A DNA stretch of 64,000 bases from Lojkania enalia. Lineage: Eukaryota > Ascomycota > Dothideomycetes > Pleosporales. The DNA is taken from NCBI GenBank assembly GCA_010094045.1, contig ML986602.1:248001-312000 (forward strand). Reading direction: 5' to 3'. Positions 23,401 through 35,957 of the stretch are shown here, piece by piece (the stretch's first letter is position 1; every line of letters starts with the position of its first letter). The position numbers were made by a program, and so were the translations under genes. The notes below the pieces were generated by a model. It did no database searches and had not been told where the DNA came from. It was given only the letters and a program-made list of their open reading frames with translations.

Positions 23401-26205
23401 AACCATGCAACAGTTGGCTTCCCAGAATTGATTTGCCCCAAACAACATGTTTATTCGAGTGCCGAACTCACGTCCTTCAATGGAAAGGGCAAAAACGATG
23501 CTTACGTCGCCATCCGGGGCATTGTCTACGATTTGGGCAAATTCATTCCTGCTCATTACCCCAACATTATTCCACAAGCCTCTTTGAAGAAATATGCAGG
23601 TCAGGATGCCACGAATCTATTTCCCGTCCAAGTCTCAGCTCTCTGCAATGGCGTGGACGGCGTTCATCCCGGAGTGCAGCTTAACTACAAGACCTCCAAC
23701 TATACCAACCAGAACAATATGATCAGCACCACCGACCTCAACCGACGTTATCATGATTTTCGATGGTCTACGAATGACTCCCGCCCTGACTGGTGGCTAG
23801 AGCAGCAAGTCTTCCTGAAAGCGAACTACATGAAAGGCCGTGTCGGATTTAGCCCGCAATATCTAAAGACCCTGGCTGGCAAAGGAAAATCTATCGCGTA
23901 CATGTACAACAAGGTTTATGATCTCACTGAGTATATTCCTGGTGGCCGAGAGGTACAATACCCACCCAATGAAGAGAAACCAGCGGATCCACCAAACACG
24001 AACTTCATGGATCAGTCTGTTGTCGACATCTTCCGAGTGCAGGCTGGATCTGATGTAGCCAAGTACTGGGAGGGACTCAATCTTGATGCGACTGTCAAGA
24101 ATAACATGCAAGTGTGTTTAGACAACCTCTTCTATGTTGGCGATCTTGACACCAGAAATTCGTCAAAGTGCTTGTTTGCCAAATACTTCCTCCTCAGTAT
24201 CACGATTCTGCTGGTCAGCGTTATCGGCTTCAAGTTCTTCGCTGCCTTGCAATTCGGTAGAAAGAGTGTACCCGAGAACATTGACAAGTTCATCATCTGT
24301 ACAGTTCCGGCCTATACTGAGGATGAAGAGTCTCTTCGACGTGCCATCGACTCCGCGGCGAGGATGAAATATGATGACAAGCGTAAGCTTCTGGTCATAG
24401 TCTGTGACGGCATGATTATCGGTCAAGGAAATGACAAGCCGACTCCACGCATCGTGCTTGACATCTTGGGTGTGCCAGAGAACACCGATCCAGATCCGCT
24501 AAGCTTTGAGAGTTTGGGAGAGGGCAAGAAGCAACACAATATGGGCAAATGCTACTCTGGCTTGTACGAAGTCCAGGGTCACATTGTGCCTTTCCTGGTG
24601 GTCGTCAAAGTCGGCACGCCTTCAGAAGTGTCAAGACCGGGCAATCGTGGAAAGCGTGACTCGCAAATGATCATGATGAGGTTCCTAAACCGCGTTCACT
24701 ACAACCTGCCCATGAGTCCTCTTGAACTCGAGATGCACCACCAAATTCGAAACATTATCGGCGTTAACCCCACCTTCTACGAATTCCTCCTTCAGATTGA
24801 TGCCGATACTGTCGTAGCTCCGGACTCAGCTACTCGATTCGTTGCGGCGTTCCTTCACGATACTCGCCTCATCGCGGTCTGTGGAGAAACTTCTCTTACG
24901 AACGCTAAAGCATCATTCGTAACTATGATGCAAGTGTACGAATACTACATCTCACACAACCTTACCAAGGCTTTCGAGAGCTTGTTTGGATCAGTCACTT
25001 GTCTTCCGGGCTGTTTCAGTATGTACCGCATTCGAGCCGCAGAAACAGGAAAGCCCCTGTTCGTCAGCAAGGAAATCGTAGACGCGTATGCGGAAATCCG
25101 GGTCGATACGCTTCACATGAAGAATCTACTACACCTGGGAGAGGATCGATACTTGACTACTCTGCTGCTGAAGTTCCATTCCAAGTACAAGACCAAGTAT
25201 TTATACCGAGCCCATGCTTGGACTATTGCTCCTGATAGTTGGAAGGTCTTCATGTCACAGCGTCGTCGCTGGATTAACTCGACGGTGCACAACCTCATGG
25301 AGTTGATTCCTCTCCAGCAACTCTGTGGTTTCTGCTGTTTCAGTATGCGCTTTGTTGTCTTCCTGGATTTGCTCTCGACAATCGTTCAACCCGTTATCGT
25401 TGGATATATCGCTTATCTTATCTATCTGGTCATTAAAAGTCCAGATATTGTTCCTATCACGGCGTTCATTCTTCTCGGAGCTATCTATGGTCTTCAAGCC
25501 ATTATTTTCATCCTTCGCCGCAAGTGGGAAATGATCGGCTGGATGCTCATCTACGTCGTTGCTACTCCCGTATTCTCCTTCGGCTTGCCATTGTACTCCT
25601 TCTGGCATATGGATGATTTCTCATGGGGCAACACTCGAATTGTTACCGGTGAAAAAGGACAGAAGATTCTTGTATCTGATGAAGGCAAATTCGACCCCTC
25701 ATGTATCCCAAAGAAGAAGTGGGATGAATACCAGGCCGAAATGTGGGAGCAACATACCATGCGCGATGACCGATCCGAAATCTCTGGCATCTCATACGGG
25801 ACGAAGCGGTATATGGGCAGCGCTTCGGTGGCCGGCTCGGACTACGGCGCCATCCCACCGTCCAGACCAATGTCCCATCTCGATCTCCCTCGCTTCGGCA
25901 ACAACTCGCGTATGAGCCTCGCGCCAAGCGGATACGGAGGCTACGATAATTTGGAGATGGCGAGCTTAAACCTTCCAAGTGATGACGCGTTGTTGGCTGA
26001 GATTAGAGACATTCTCGCTTCAGCCGATCTCATGACCATTACAAAGAAACTCGTGAAAACCGAGCTGGAGAAGAGGTGAGTGCACAATATCCACTTTTTT
26101 GAAATTGTCACTAATTTGTTGAATAGGTTCGGAATGGATCTCACGCTTAAGAAGCAATTCATCGGCAACGCGGTCGAGGCGCTACTCGCAGGCCAAATGC
26201 AGTAG
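20496..26205 (+). CDS. csmA: Class V chitin synthase with myosin motor-like head (CsmA type)
   Basis: Four exons are seen: 20496-20797, 20848-23363, 23414-26075 and 26127-26205. The introns are 50, 50 and 51 nt, with clear donors (GTATGT, GTAAGT, GTGAGT) and CTAAT-type branch sites in the first and last. The protein has 1852 residues, the usual size of the class. The myosin-like head has a P-loop GESGSGKT at 102-109, directly after the first splice junction, and a switch II-like DFPGF at 408-412. The switch I area is divergent (PVASKAG). After the head come a membrane segment (near 920), a cytochrome b5-like domain (about 955-1020), the GT2 core with IDADT (near 1402), EDRYLT (near 1516) and QRRRW (1555-1559), membrane spans, and a DEK_C-like end. 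The ATG sits in a strong context (GCCATGG). The family links chitin synthesis to actin at hyphal tips and septa. Confidence 0.96.
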
Positions 26206-27370
26206 TCGCCCCTCGCATGCATCAATCATCATGTGTTTGTTTATGTATTGGTTTCACTCCTTGATTACGTAGGCGTTTTTTTTTTTTTTTCATATCGCAT
26301 TTACCTACCCTCATCTCGACGACGAATGTACGCAAACCAAAAATTTTTCTCATGCTTGTTAAAGCTCCTTGTCTTTGGGTCCAGAAATGGGGGGATTAAT
26401 CTATACATATGTCGTTTATATAGTTCTATCTATCTAATCAGGCTGTCAAAAGCTGAACGCTCCTTGTTGGGATGGTTCAGGGGTTTCAATAGTGGGTAAG
26501 GGCGTTTTGTGTCTATTTCGGATCTATTGCATGGGTTGGGTCTGATGTGATTGATCGATCGATTGCACTGTGTTGTGTGGAGAATGGGGAAGGGGAAGTC
26601 GGATGATGGTAGAGGGGGGCTGTAGAGGGAAAGTATGCTGTAATTTATGGACGTGGGTAATTCGATGGTGTGCGCTTTTGAGGGTGAAGTTCTTAGTGAT
26701 GTGTCTCGTTACGCCACTCCTAAAAGGTTGCTAATGACTAAGTCGGAAGCCCTTTCCTGCTCTAGGATAGGATGATAGCGTAAGTATTTGGGTTTTGAGA
26801 TTACAGCTAGACAGGAAGGTATGGATATGCGGATCTAGAGTTTTGAGGTTGGGAAAGGGTTTGGAAGGGTTAGGATTTGGTCTTTTATGGAAGATAGAAC
26901 GGGAAAGGAATATTTTGACCTATTCAGCAGTCGATATTCTGTGATTTCTGAACCTTTACTTAGTCATTGATTGAGAATGTGAAAGGTTGAGATGCTGTCC
27001 TCGTGTATCGAGGCTCCATGATCGCTGACATAATACGCCATTTGCTCCGGCTTTGAGCGGCGAAATCGACCCCACTACAGGCGAAGTGAGGAACAATTTC
27101 GCACGCCGTTTGTGGGTTTGCCCCTCCGCCTGCATTTTCAGTCATTTTCTTCTGGTTCTAAGCCCTTTTAGTTTGTCTTAGCCGTGGCGAGGAGCTGGAC
27201 ATTCATTGCGGAGTTAGGCCTATAGTATTTGCCGTCTGACCGTCGCTGGCACTCGGTTTCCTTTTTAGCGACCCCGCGACTGCTACCTCATTTCCGCAGG
27301 CATCACACCCTGACTCCTCCTCGCGACCCTTATACTACGCCACATAGATACACTTTCAATAGCCGTCGCA
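26206..27370. other. Intergenic between csmA and eIF5B
   Basis: This holds the csmA 3' UTR and the eIF5B promoter or 5' UTR. A T-run lies near 26277-26290. GAC/CCG-rich sequence precedes the eIF5B ATG. No coding frame is supported. Confidence 0.55.
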
Positions 27371-30300
27371 ATGCCGCCAAAGAAGAAGGGTAATAAGAAG
27401 GCAAACGACGACTGGGAAGCAGACCTCGGCGAGTCCATCACGCCGCAGAATGGCACTGCGGACCTAGAGTCAAAGGTGGAGGAGCCCACGCCAGAAGATG
27501 ACGCCTTTGGGGGTGGCCTAATGGCCGCCATACAACGACGAGGAAAGAAGAATAAGAAGAACAAGGGCAGCGATCAGGATTGGGTACAGGGCGAGGACCC
27601 CACCGTCGACGGTACTGCTGGAGGTCTGGAAAGCAAGGTCCCAGAAGATGCAAACTTTGATGAGGACGATGTCTTCGCAGGCAACGCCAATAAGAAGAAG
27701 GCTAAAGGCGATGCCCAGAAGGAAGAGGTGAAAGAGCCAGCGGATGAAGCCCCGAGGATGAAGACCAAGGCGGAGAAGGAAAAGGAGAAAAAGGAGAAAG
27801 AGAAGCAGCGGAAAAAGGAGATGGTAAGTTATCTGCATTCCTGTAGCTATCTCCGCTACACCATTTGCAAGATTAGTCGAATCTATTCTAACGTTTATCG
27901 TATTAGGCTGCGAAGAAGAAGGCCAACGCTCCCGCAAAGGCTGAACCGGCGAAGCCAGCTGAAACAAAAGTCGCCCCTACGCCCGCCGCTGCCCCTACAC
28001 CAGCGGTCGAACCCGCTGCCGCCCCAGGAGGCAAGAAGAAGAAGGTCAACGCTGCCCTAGCTGCAATTCAGAAGCAACAGGAAGAGCGACGGAAGAAGGA
28101 AGAAGAAGCCGCGCGTCTCGCGGCCGAGGAGAAAGCACGGATAGAAGAGGAGGAGAAGTTGGCAGCGGAAGAGGCGAAGAGGAAAGAAGAGCAGAAAGCA
28201 TTGAAGAAGCAAAAGGAGAAAGAGAAGATTGAGCAACTCAAGAAGGAAGGCAAATTCATGACCAAGGCACAGAAGGAGGCCAAGGCTCGAAATGAGTTGC
28301 GTATGAAGCAAATGCTCCAGAGTGGAGGCGTCAAGGTCGGTGGTTTGGAAGAGCCTGCAGAGAAGAAGCGTCCCGTTTATGACAACCGGAAAAAGAAAAA
28401 GACTCAAGTCGATCAGCAGAGAGAAGCTGAAAAGGAGGCGGAAGAAGCCGCTAAGAAGTTAGAGGAGCTAAGGATAGCAGAAGAGCAAGCCGCCGCCGCA
28501 GAAGCCGAAGCACAAAAGGCAGAAGAGGATGTCAAGGCTAAGAAGACGGACGAGAGTGAGGGTGACGACTGGGAAGTGCAAGCAGACCATTTAGAGGGTG
28601 TCAAAGACAGTTGGGATGCCGAAACTGACGAAGAGGAGAAGCCAACAGCAAAGGAGGAAACAAAGACTACTACCGGAAAACCCGCCGAGTCAGAATCCGA
28701 ATCTGAATCAGAGAGTGAGGAAGAATCAGACGAGGAGGCTACAGCAGCTCAGAAGGCTGAAGCCGCTCGGAAGGCGGCTGCTGCTGAACGACGGAAGAAG
28801 CAGCACGAGGAAGCGCTTGCAGCTCGGTCGAAAGACAACCTTCGGTCGCCCATCTGCTGTATTCTCGGCCACGTCGATACTGGCAAAACGAAATTGCTCG
28901 ACAAGATTCGATCCACAAACGTCCAGGAAGGCGAGGCTGGCGGTATTACCCAGCAAATCGGTGCTACATATTTCCCCAAAGAAGCTCTACAAAAGAAGGT
29001 TGCTGTAGTCAACAAGGATAACAGCTTCAATTTCAACGTGCCCGGTCTATTGGTCATCGATACACCCGGTCACGAGTCTTTTACAAATCTACGATCTCGA
29101 GGTTCCTCACTTTGTAATATTGCTATCTTAGTCATCGATATCATGCACGGTCTCGAACCGCAAACGTTAGAATCTATGAGGCTTCTGAGAGAGAGGAAGA
29201 CACCTTTTATCGTCGCTCTCAACAAGGTTGACCGTCTATTTGGGTGGTCTCGGATCGACAACAATGGATTCGAGGACAGTCTTGCTCTCCAGAAGAAGTC
29301 AGTGCAACAAGAGTTCCGAGACCGATGGGACTTCGTTCACACGCAGCTTCAAGAGCAAGGTTTCAATTCTGAACTTTTCTACCAGAACAAGAATATGGCG
29401 CGGTACGTGTCGGTTGTGCCGACCTCTGCACACACTGGCGAGGGTATCCCAGACATGCTCAAGTTGATTGTCAAGCTGACACAAGAACGTATGACCTCTA
29501 ATCTCATGTACCTCTCCGAAGTCGAGTGTACAGTGCTCGAAGTCAAGGTCATTGAGGGTCTCGGTACAACCATAGATGTCGTCCTATCCAATGGTGTTCT
29601 TCACGAAGGTGATCGTATAGTGCTTTGCGGTAATCCGGAGCCTATAGCAACCAACATCCGAGCGCTGTTAACCCCAGCCGAGATGAAGGAACTTCGCGTA
29701 AAGTCCGCCTATGTCCATAACAAAGAGGTGAAAGCCGCCATGGGCATCAAGATTGCCGCCGATGGCCTCGATAGTGCTATCGCCGGTTCTCGTTTACTCG
29801 TCGTGGGTAAGGACGACGATGAAGAGGATCTCATGGATGAGGTCATGGGTGATCTTGCGCACCTCCTCAGCAAGGTCTCGAAGACTGGTCGCGGTGTCTC
29901 GGTCCAGGCCTCTACACTCGGTTCGCTGGAGGCTCTGCTCGAATTCTTGCGCGTCTCAAAGATCCCTGTATCCTCCATTTCTATTGGGCCGGTCTTCAAG
30001 AAGGATGTCCTCCGCGCGGGCGTCATGTTAGAGAAGGCCAAGGAGTATGCCGTCATGCTTTGCTTCGATGTCAAGGTAGACAAGGATGCCAAGGCCTACG
30101 CCGACGAAATAGGTGTTAAGATTTTCGAAGCGGACATAATCTACCACCTCTTTGACAAGTTCACAGCCCACATGAAGCAGTTAGAAGAACAGAGGAAAGA
30201 GGACGCCAAGATGTTGGCTGTCTTTCCCTGCGTACTACGGCCGGTCGCTGTCTTCAACAAGAAGGACCCCATCGTCATCGGCGTCGATGTTATTGAAGGA

Positions 30301-30694
30301 AACCTCAAGATCCACACACCCATTGCTGCTATCAAACGTAACCCGGTCACAGGTACGAAGGAAATTCTCCAGCTCGGCAGAGTGTAAGTCTTTCGCTTTC
30401 TTCCACCAAGCCCCTTCCATATCCCTTCCATTCGCTAACCTTATCACCAGGACGTCCATCGAGCGCGACCACAAGCAAATCAATGTCTGCAAAAAGGGCC
30501 AGCCATCCGTGGCCGTCAAGATCGAGGGACCCAATCAGCCGTTATACGGCCGCCATCTCGAGGAGAAAGATACGCTATACTCGGCCATCTCGCGGCAGAG
30601 CATCGACACGTTGAAGGAGTTTTATAGGAGCGATGTTAGTCAGGAAGAGTGGAAATTGATTGTTACACTCAAGAAGGAGTTTGATATTGTGTAG
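27371..30694 (+). CDS. FUN12: Translation initiation factor eIF5B (IF2-type GTPase)
   Basis: Exons 27371-27823, 27907-30383 and 30451-30694 join over introns of 83 nt (donor GTAAGT) and 67 nt (donor GTAAGT, acceptor CACCAG) to give 1057 residues. The N-terminal 450 residues are low-complexity Lys/Glu/Ala-rich, including an alternating Ser-Glu tract. The GTPase domain shows G1 GHVDTGKT (472-479), switch [12 protein letters not shown]3 DTPGH (536-540), G4 NKVD (590-593) and G5 SAHTG (near 658). Beta-barrel domain II, domain III and the C-terminal domain IV ending KKEFDIV follow. eIF5B joins the 40S and 60S ribosomal subunits at the end of initiation, using GTP. It is a single-copy housekeeping gene in fungi. 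The MPPKKKG start is the usual one. Confidence 0.97.
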
Positions 30695-32400
30695 AGAGGG
30701 GAAGGTGGACAGATGGCTGATGCTGAGTGCGAAGTGAACATGTGCGTGTCTATGTATGAAAAAGATTATTTTGTGGGCTGCTGAGGGTGTGGAAAATAGG
30801 GCCCGATGATCGGTTCGTACTAAAGGAGGCATTATTTTTTATTATTTTTATTAATTTATTTTTCTTGGTCGACTTCTTCGGCGTTCGAGCATAGGAGGTG
30901 TTTTGGGGATGGATTTGTGTGGTCTTCTACAACGGGGAGAGGGAAAGGAGGAAGGGTGGAAAAGTATGTAGGTGGTATAAAATAGTGAATCGATATGATT
31001 GTTTATATTTGGCGCGTAAACTATAAACACATTTGGCAGAATTAGTTGTTGCCCGGCTAGAGTGAAATTGTTCGTCGATTCAGGAGCGCTAGAGTCGAAG
31101 AGGCTGAATGTAGGTCAGATCTAGAGGCCGTTGGCTATGATTCTTGTGCCTAATATTCAATCTATGTACAGCGACGCCCATTTTTAATAAATTGCTTTCG
31201 TGTGAAAAGGGAAGTGCATGGAAAGTCCCGTCACAGGATATATACATATGCGATGGGTAGGTGGTACCTGGTCGGTCACAGAGAGTGCTAGATTTTTTGG
31301 CGGCTTGAAAAGATTGATTGCTAATTAGGGACTAGATCGTTGCTAAGAGTTGTTCCTGTGGTGTAGGGGTTGGGAAGATGATTGATGGTGGACGGCGGCG
31401 ATGTTATGAGTCTTGAGTGGAGTAGGATACCTGGGAGTTTTTTATTGTTCTCATTGCGATACTAGTCTCTCTTCCCGCGATATAGATGTAGATGCTTGAT
31501 GGATGGCTGTCGGCTCTTCTATAGCAGGGATGAGAGGAGTGTATCTTATACGATCCGTCTTGACAATCTTCTGGATATTCTATATTTCCGATAGAAAGAA
31601 CGGTTTCATGAAGGTGAGGAAGCGCCATCAAAATAGGGAAGACCCCCATGCTAAAGCCCAAATCTCTTCTCTCGATATCCTTCGAAAGGCAAAGAAAATG
31701 GGACATACAAAACCCCCTACGCCATCCATGCCAGAACCCACCCCTCGAAAAGACCCTAGAAGCAAACCACACCACCCAAGCCCACCCACATCCAGATCCA
31801 AGGTCCACAGAATACCCACCTTCTGATCTAGACTCGCATCCCCCATCCTCGCACCGCATAACCAAATCCTCCAAACCCGTAGCACCAAAATATTGACCAC
31901 ACATGAAAAACAACAGGTACCTGTCCATCAAAGACGTCACAAACACATACAACATACACATCGCGCACCCACCCACGGTCCCTCCATGCACATCTAGACA
32001 CTTTTCGGGATTCCCCGCCCCGACACGCAACGCATGAAAAAACGGGCTTCCTCGTGTGCCCTGCAGAGGAAGGCGGGCGCGCCGGCTGGTGACACGACGG
32101 GGGCGAACGAACGGTTTCGAGTGCTTAGTGCAACAGAACGGCTTCGTATCACATATGTACTGGTCCTGATCATCGATTGTTCGACTATCTGCACGTTTAT
32201 TATTGGTTGGTGGGCGAGTGTATCACCAGCCATGGAATGTCACTCTTGGCCGGCCGGGCACCCATGTGAAAACGGCTAGAGTCTAGCATGCCATTATTGG
32301 GGCGACCGAGCGGGCACCCACGTGCCGCCTCTTCGTATGTAAGTACATATGCGGGATGGATGGTCTGCAGTGCTGGAGGAGGCGGCGGTATGAGTGCATA

Positions 32401-32415
32401 GCATGGCATGGCATG
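32401..32415. repeat. (GCATG)3 tandem repeat
   Basis: Three tandem GCATG units lie between eIF5B and KRE6. The preceding GCATA is a degenerate unit. Confidence 0.85.
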
Positions 32416-32636
32416 CATAATGGACGGAATACAACGGGCGGGAAATAAAGGGGGGGCTCGTAGTCACTAGTGGACGATGGTGTATTGGCTTATATTTCCG
32501 CTTTAGTAAAGTGGGACGAATGGGATGGGATGTTACGAGCGTTGAACAGGTATCATGCTGGGAAACACCACCATACATGGTATTTTCGATTCATGCGCTC
32601 GCTTCAGCCATCCCCCCTTCCTCCCCAAGAAAAACC

Positions 32637-32656
32637 AAAAAAAAAAAAAAAAAAAA
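32637..32656. repeat. 20-base A run
   Basis: A homopolymer of 20 A bases between eIF5B and KRE6, not attached to any recognised element. Confidence 0.9.
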
Positions 32657-33105
32657 GAAAATTAAGACAAGTTAAGCAGGGTAATGACGATCATGATAAT
32701 TATGTTAGCGATTAGGCATGCAAATACACTAATTTGCCTACATACTTGAACTTCATTCAAGCAAGCAAAAAGAGCTAGCTCCTCCCCCCTCGTTCATCCA
32801 ACCTAATATATCCGCTTCTAGAAAAGAAAGGACCCCTAATTTCGTGGTGTATATACGTCAAGTCCCGCCTTCTATCAATTATAGTAATGGTAAGAACAAT
32901 AATGAATACTACCAAAAGACCGCCGTCGAGAAGATCTCCATTATGCGATGTCTTAGTGTCCAACAACGCCATGTAGTATAAAATATGAACATGCGGCAAA
33001 GAATGTTAATATGGACGGATCCGACGAGTAACAGATATGTATATTAAGTGTGGGTGTCCTTGATAGCGAAGGGGAAAATTTTTGCGAATGTGGTATTAAG
33101 AATGT

Positions 33106-33495
33106 TTATTGGATATTAAATGATGAAGCTAAAAGTGCGAGGTTGCGATCGTAAAGGATGTCGTGCCTATTGAAGCCGATAACACCAAAATGAGGGTGGC
33201 TTTGCAAGTAGAAGCATAAGAACTGGTCGAGGATCATGGTCTTGGATGCGTTTGGTCGTTCTGAGGGTGTCATCGGGTACTTGTAATTCATCTTACGGCG
33301 AGGACCTAGTCGTGGAATTGTGTCGATGAGATAGCAATCATTCAAGACACGCTTCGGAGCTGAGTGAATTGCTTTAGCGAAAGGTTGACTGCGGCTAAGA
33401 AGCAGGTATGGGGATGGCTCGGCATTACCTATCCCAAAGCGTGCGAAGATAGCTTCGAGTAGAAACCATGGAAGATAATCAAGCCTATGTTTCAT
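33106..33495 (-). CDS. Hypothetical short protein or gene remnant downstream of KRE6
   Basis: An ATG at 33495 opens a frame of 129 residues ending at 33106. The frame is open further upstream to a stop near 33590, passing through residues that also look coding (LYSIFRTLPIEDIS), so an upstream exon or a truncated relic is possible. The residues (LDYLPWFLLEAIFARFGIG, then SQPFAKAIHSAPKRVLNDC) have no composition bias, but I know no matching family. It lies in the same orientation as KRE6, about 150 nt past its stop. It could be a real small gene, the 3' remnant of a decayed one, or chance. Confidence 0.33.
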   Translation of the reverse strand: MKHRLDYLPWFLLEAIFARFGIGNAEPSPYLLLSRSQPFAKAIHSAPKRVLNDCYLIDTIPRLGPRRKMNYKYPMTPSERPNASKTMILDQFLCFYLQSHPHFGVIGFNRHDILYDRNLALLASSFNIQ

Positions 33496-33641
33496 AGTCG
33501 AGAGGTTAATGAGTCTCAACGGGTACGCCTGCTTCGAAATGTCTTCAATAGGAAGCGTCCGAAATATTGAGTAAAGAGGTTGACCTGAGATCTATCTTCC
33601 GGCATTTAGAGAGATGTTTTCCCGTCACAGCTAGTTATGTG

Positions 33642-35957
33642 TCAACAATCCGAGTTGAGCTTATGCTTTGGCCAGGCATGGCCTGTCTGGTCCCATTTCT
33701 ATTGAGCATCAGTATCATCTTCACAACATGAACGTCAAGTCGTAGGTAGACTCACGGTAAAGTTCGGATTGGTGTAAGCGTTGATATGATCATTGATGTA
33801 TTGTGTAGTCTCGAATCCGGGTGGATCGCAAGTCACAGAGGTGCTCCCTTTCTTTTGGTACCACCTCACGTAATCAACGCGCATGACAGTCGGAAAACGG
33901 AGCGACAGCCAATCGATCCAAGTCCACGACTCACTAAAACCTAGGTTGAGAACTAGTGACATTGGTTCCTCAGATATCTGTCGTTGCTTGATGTTGCCGT
34001 TGGGTCCAATAGCGCGTCCATCGATCTTGAATGTTGTCTCACCCCCGACCTTCCAGACGATGTATGCGTCTTCCCCTTCTCCTGGCTCATATTCAAAGGA
34101 GTACCTCTGATACCGGATGCCATCGTACCAGGTCGAATTGATGTTGGTGGTGGCAGATATAGCTTGCTGGAAGGGGCCACCAGTATATCCGTTCGTATAA
34201 CTGATACTATAGTCTGGAAATTCTGTGAATTCATAGTCGGGATAATACCAGATATCGAAGGGAGCGACCTGGTAGCTCTGTGTTACAATTGGCAAGCCTG
34301 TATAACTTGCGCCGGCCTCGAAAATGTCGATTTCAGGTGCTCCTCTTCCTCTGCCCGGAGTGGGATGGTCCTCGCCGGGGCAGGTGCAAGATGACAACTT
34401 TTGACCAGGTAACTGGGACAGACCGTCATAGCTTGATTGGTTCGGCGTAATTCCAGCATCACAAGAGTTGTAGGTGTACGGCCACATGCCCTCGGTCGTA
34501 CTTAAGTAACCTGGACGACCAAGATTCCCCATTGTCCATGCTCCGGGCCACAACCCAAAGACATTTGCTGGGCCTGGAAGGGATACAGAAACTTCAAATA
34601 TTCCACCTTTGAAGCAAAGCTGGTTCCAGCTGTTCAGCATTCCGGAGCGATAGTTCAGTCCATGATTACGAAATCTGTCAAGCCTAAGTTCTAGTGTTCC
34701 ATCCCACGTGGTAACTGCGTCCGGGTCGTACCAATCCAGGTCCCGCGTAGCGCCGTACCATATGTCAGGCGCAAACCAGTATGGATCGTCCCCCTCGTAG
34801 AACGTCCGATTGTTATCGTTGAACTCGTCACTAAACACAAGCTCAAATTCCTCGCCAAATGCGCCCTCTTTTGTGTAGTATTTCTCAGGAGTGTCAGGGT
34901 CTATTAAAGTACTCCTCATATTCTGCAAAAGAGGATATTGCAAGTCGTTTACATGAGCCCATGACTCTGGCTTCCGGAACGCCTTTGGCATCTGATCTAG
35001 AGGGGTGCTGTATCCAGAGGTGTAGTCGATGATGCCGACGTAGCTGATGATGGGAAGAACAATGAAAATGAAAACGAGACCTAATATCATAAAGATCATG
35101 CCAATGGTCGACACAATGTTGGCACGAGAGAAGGGATCGCTCCATTTTGGTCTAAACCGTATGTCGTCGTCGGGCCGGGGCATATGCATCTCGTCATCAT
35201 CTTCTGCTTTATCACCGATAAGCGGCCAGCTCGAAGCACCCTCCTCCTCATATGGCGCGGTTAGACGGTCATCGACCAGAAACGTGAGCTTCTCGATCAC
35301 GGATGCAGTTCTCTCGGGGTCGGGCTTTTCGCTTAATCTGGTTGTGGATGCGTTTGGCGTGGCGAATGGGTTCGATGAGCTAAAAGGAGTCGTGGCTCTG
35401 GTGCTGAGATTGGGACGAGAAGAAGGCGCTATTGATGTTTCTATCATGGAGCTCCGTGCACTCCTATCGATTGGACTAAAATACCGTGTATAATCAGAGC
35501 CCAGGTCTCGAAGCGTCAATGGATTGCTAAGCCTTCGCCCCTCTATCCCCAACAGCTCTGACGCACTGTTCCGACTCGGTCCTCGCAACGGGGGTAAAGG
35601 GGTCCGAGGATGGCTTCGACGTCTCCCCGGTGAAGCCGGAACGGCCAGATAAGAGCGGCTTTGAGATGATTTGGTCTCATCGCTAGGCCTGCTCTGCGTG
35701 TCGCTATCGGCCTTCTTATCGCCGGAACTTAGGGAGCTCGTAGGCTCGGGAGGGGGCGATATCGAGGGGATCTTCGGGCCGTGTGGTGCGCTAGCGGATT
35801 TGTCCAACGTGCCGTCTTCATTGCGCAAGGAGGCAGCGGCGCGCTCTGCGCTGAGACTCGATGCGGATCGTCCATATTGCTGAATGTCTTCAGCCTGTTC
35901 GAAGTCTTTCTCATTGCTTGGATGAGATGTGTGGGCTTCGCACATCGGCGCCGCCAT
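33642..35957 (-). CDS. KRE6: KRE6/SKN1-type beta-1,6-glucan biosynthesis protein (GH16-like)
   Basis: Exon 1 (35957-33756) and a 57-nt last exon (33698-33642) join in phase 0 over a 57-nt intron (33755-33699, donor GTGAGT, acceptor AATAG). This adds KWDQTGHAWPKHKLNSDC, matching the Trp/Cys-containing end of the family. The protein has 752 residues. The cytosolic N-terminus (1-280) is Ser/Pro-rich. One membrane span lies at about 281-303 (type II topology). The lumenal part carries a GH16-related fold with the ExDxxE motif EIDIFE at 542-547. KRE6 and SKN1 act in the ER, Golgi and cell surface in beta-1,6-glucan synthesis. A transglycosidase role is proposed for the family. Only one copy is present in the window. 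The start ATG is the first in frame. Confidence 0.95.

Larger units (their letters stand above)
30695..33105. other. Intergenic block after eIF5B, with simple repeats
   Basis: About 2.4 kb. It includes the eIF5B 3' UTR (AT-rich 30830-30860), a GCATG pentamer repeat at 32401-32415 and a 20-A run at 32637-32656. A 208-codon minus-strand frame (32030-31404) is Gly/Cys-rich, overlaps others and was not accepted. Confidence 0.5.

Noticed and set aside
31404..32030. 208-codon minus-strand frame between eIF5B and the next gene
   Set aside because: Gly/Cys/Trp-rich and without a family. It overlaps other frames, and the plus-strand sequence here is a C/A-rich tract that gives such frames by chance.
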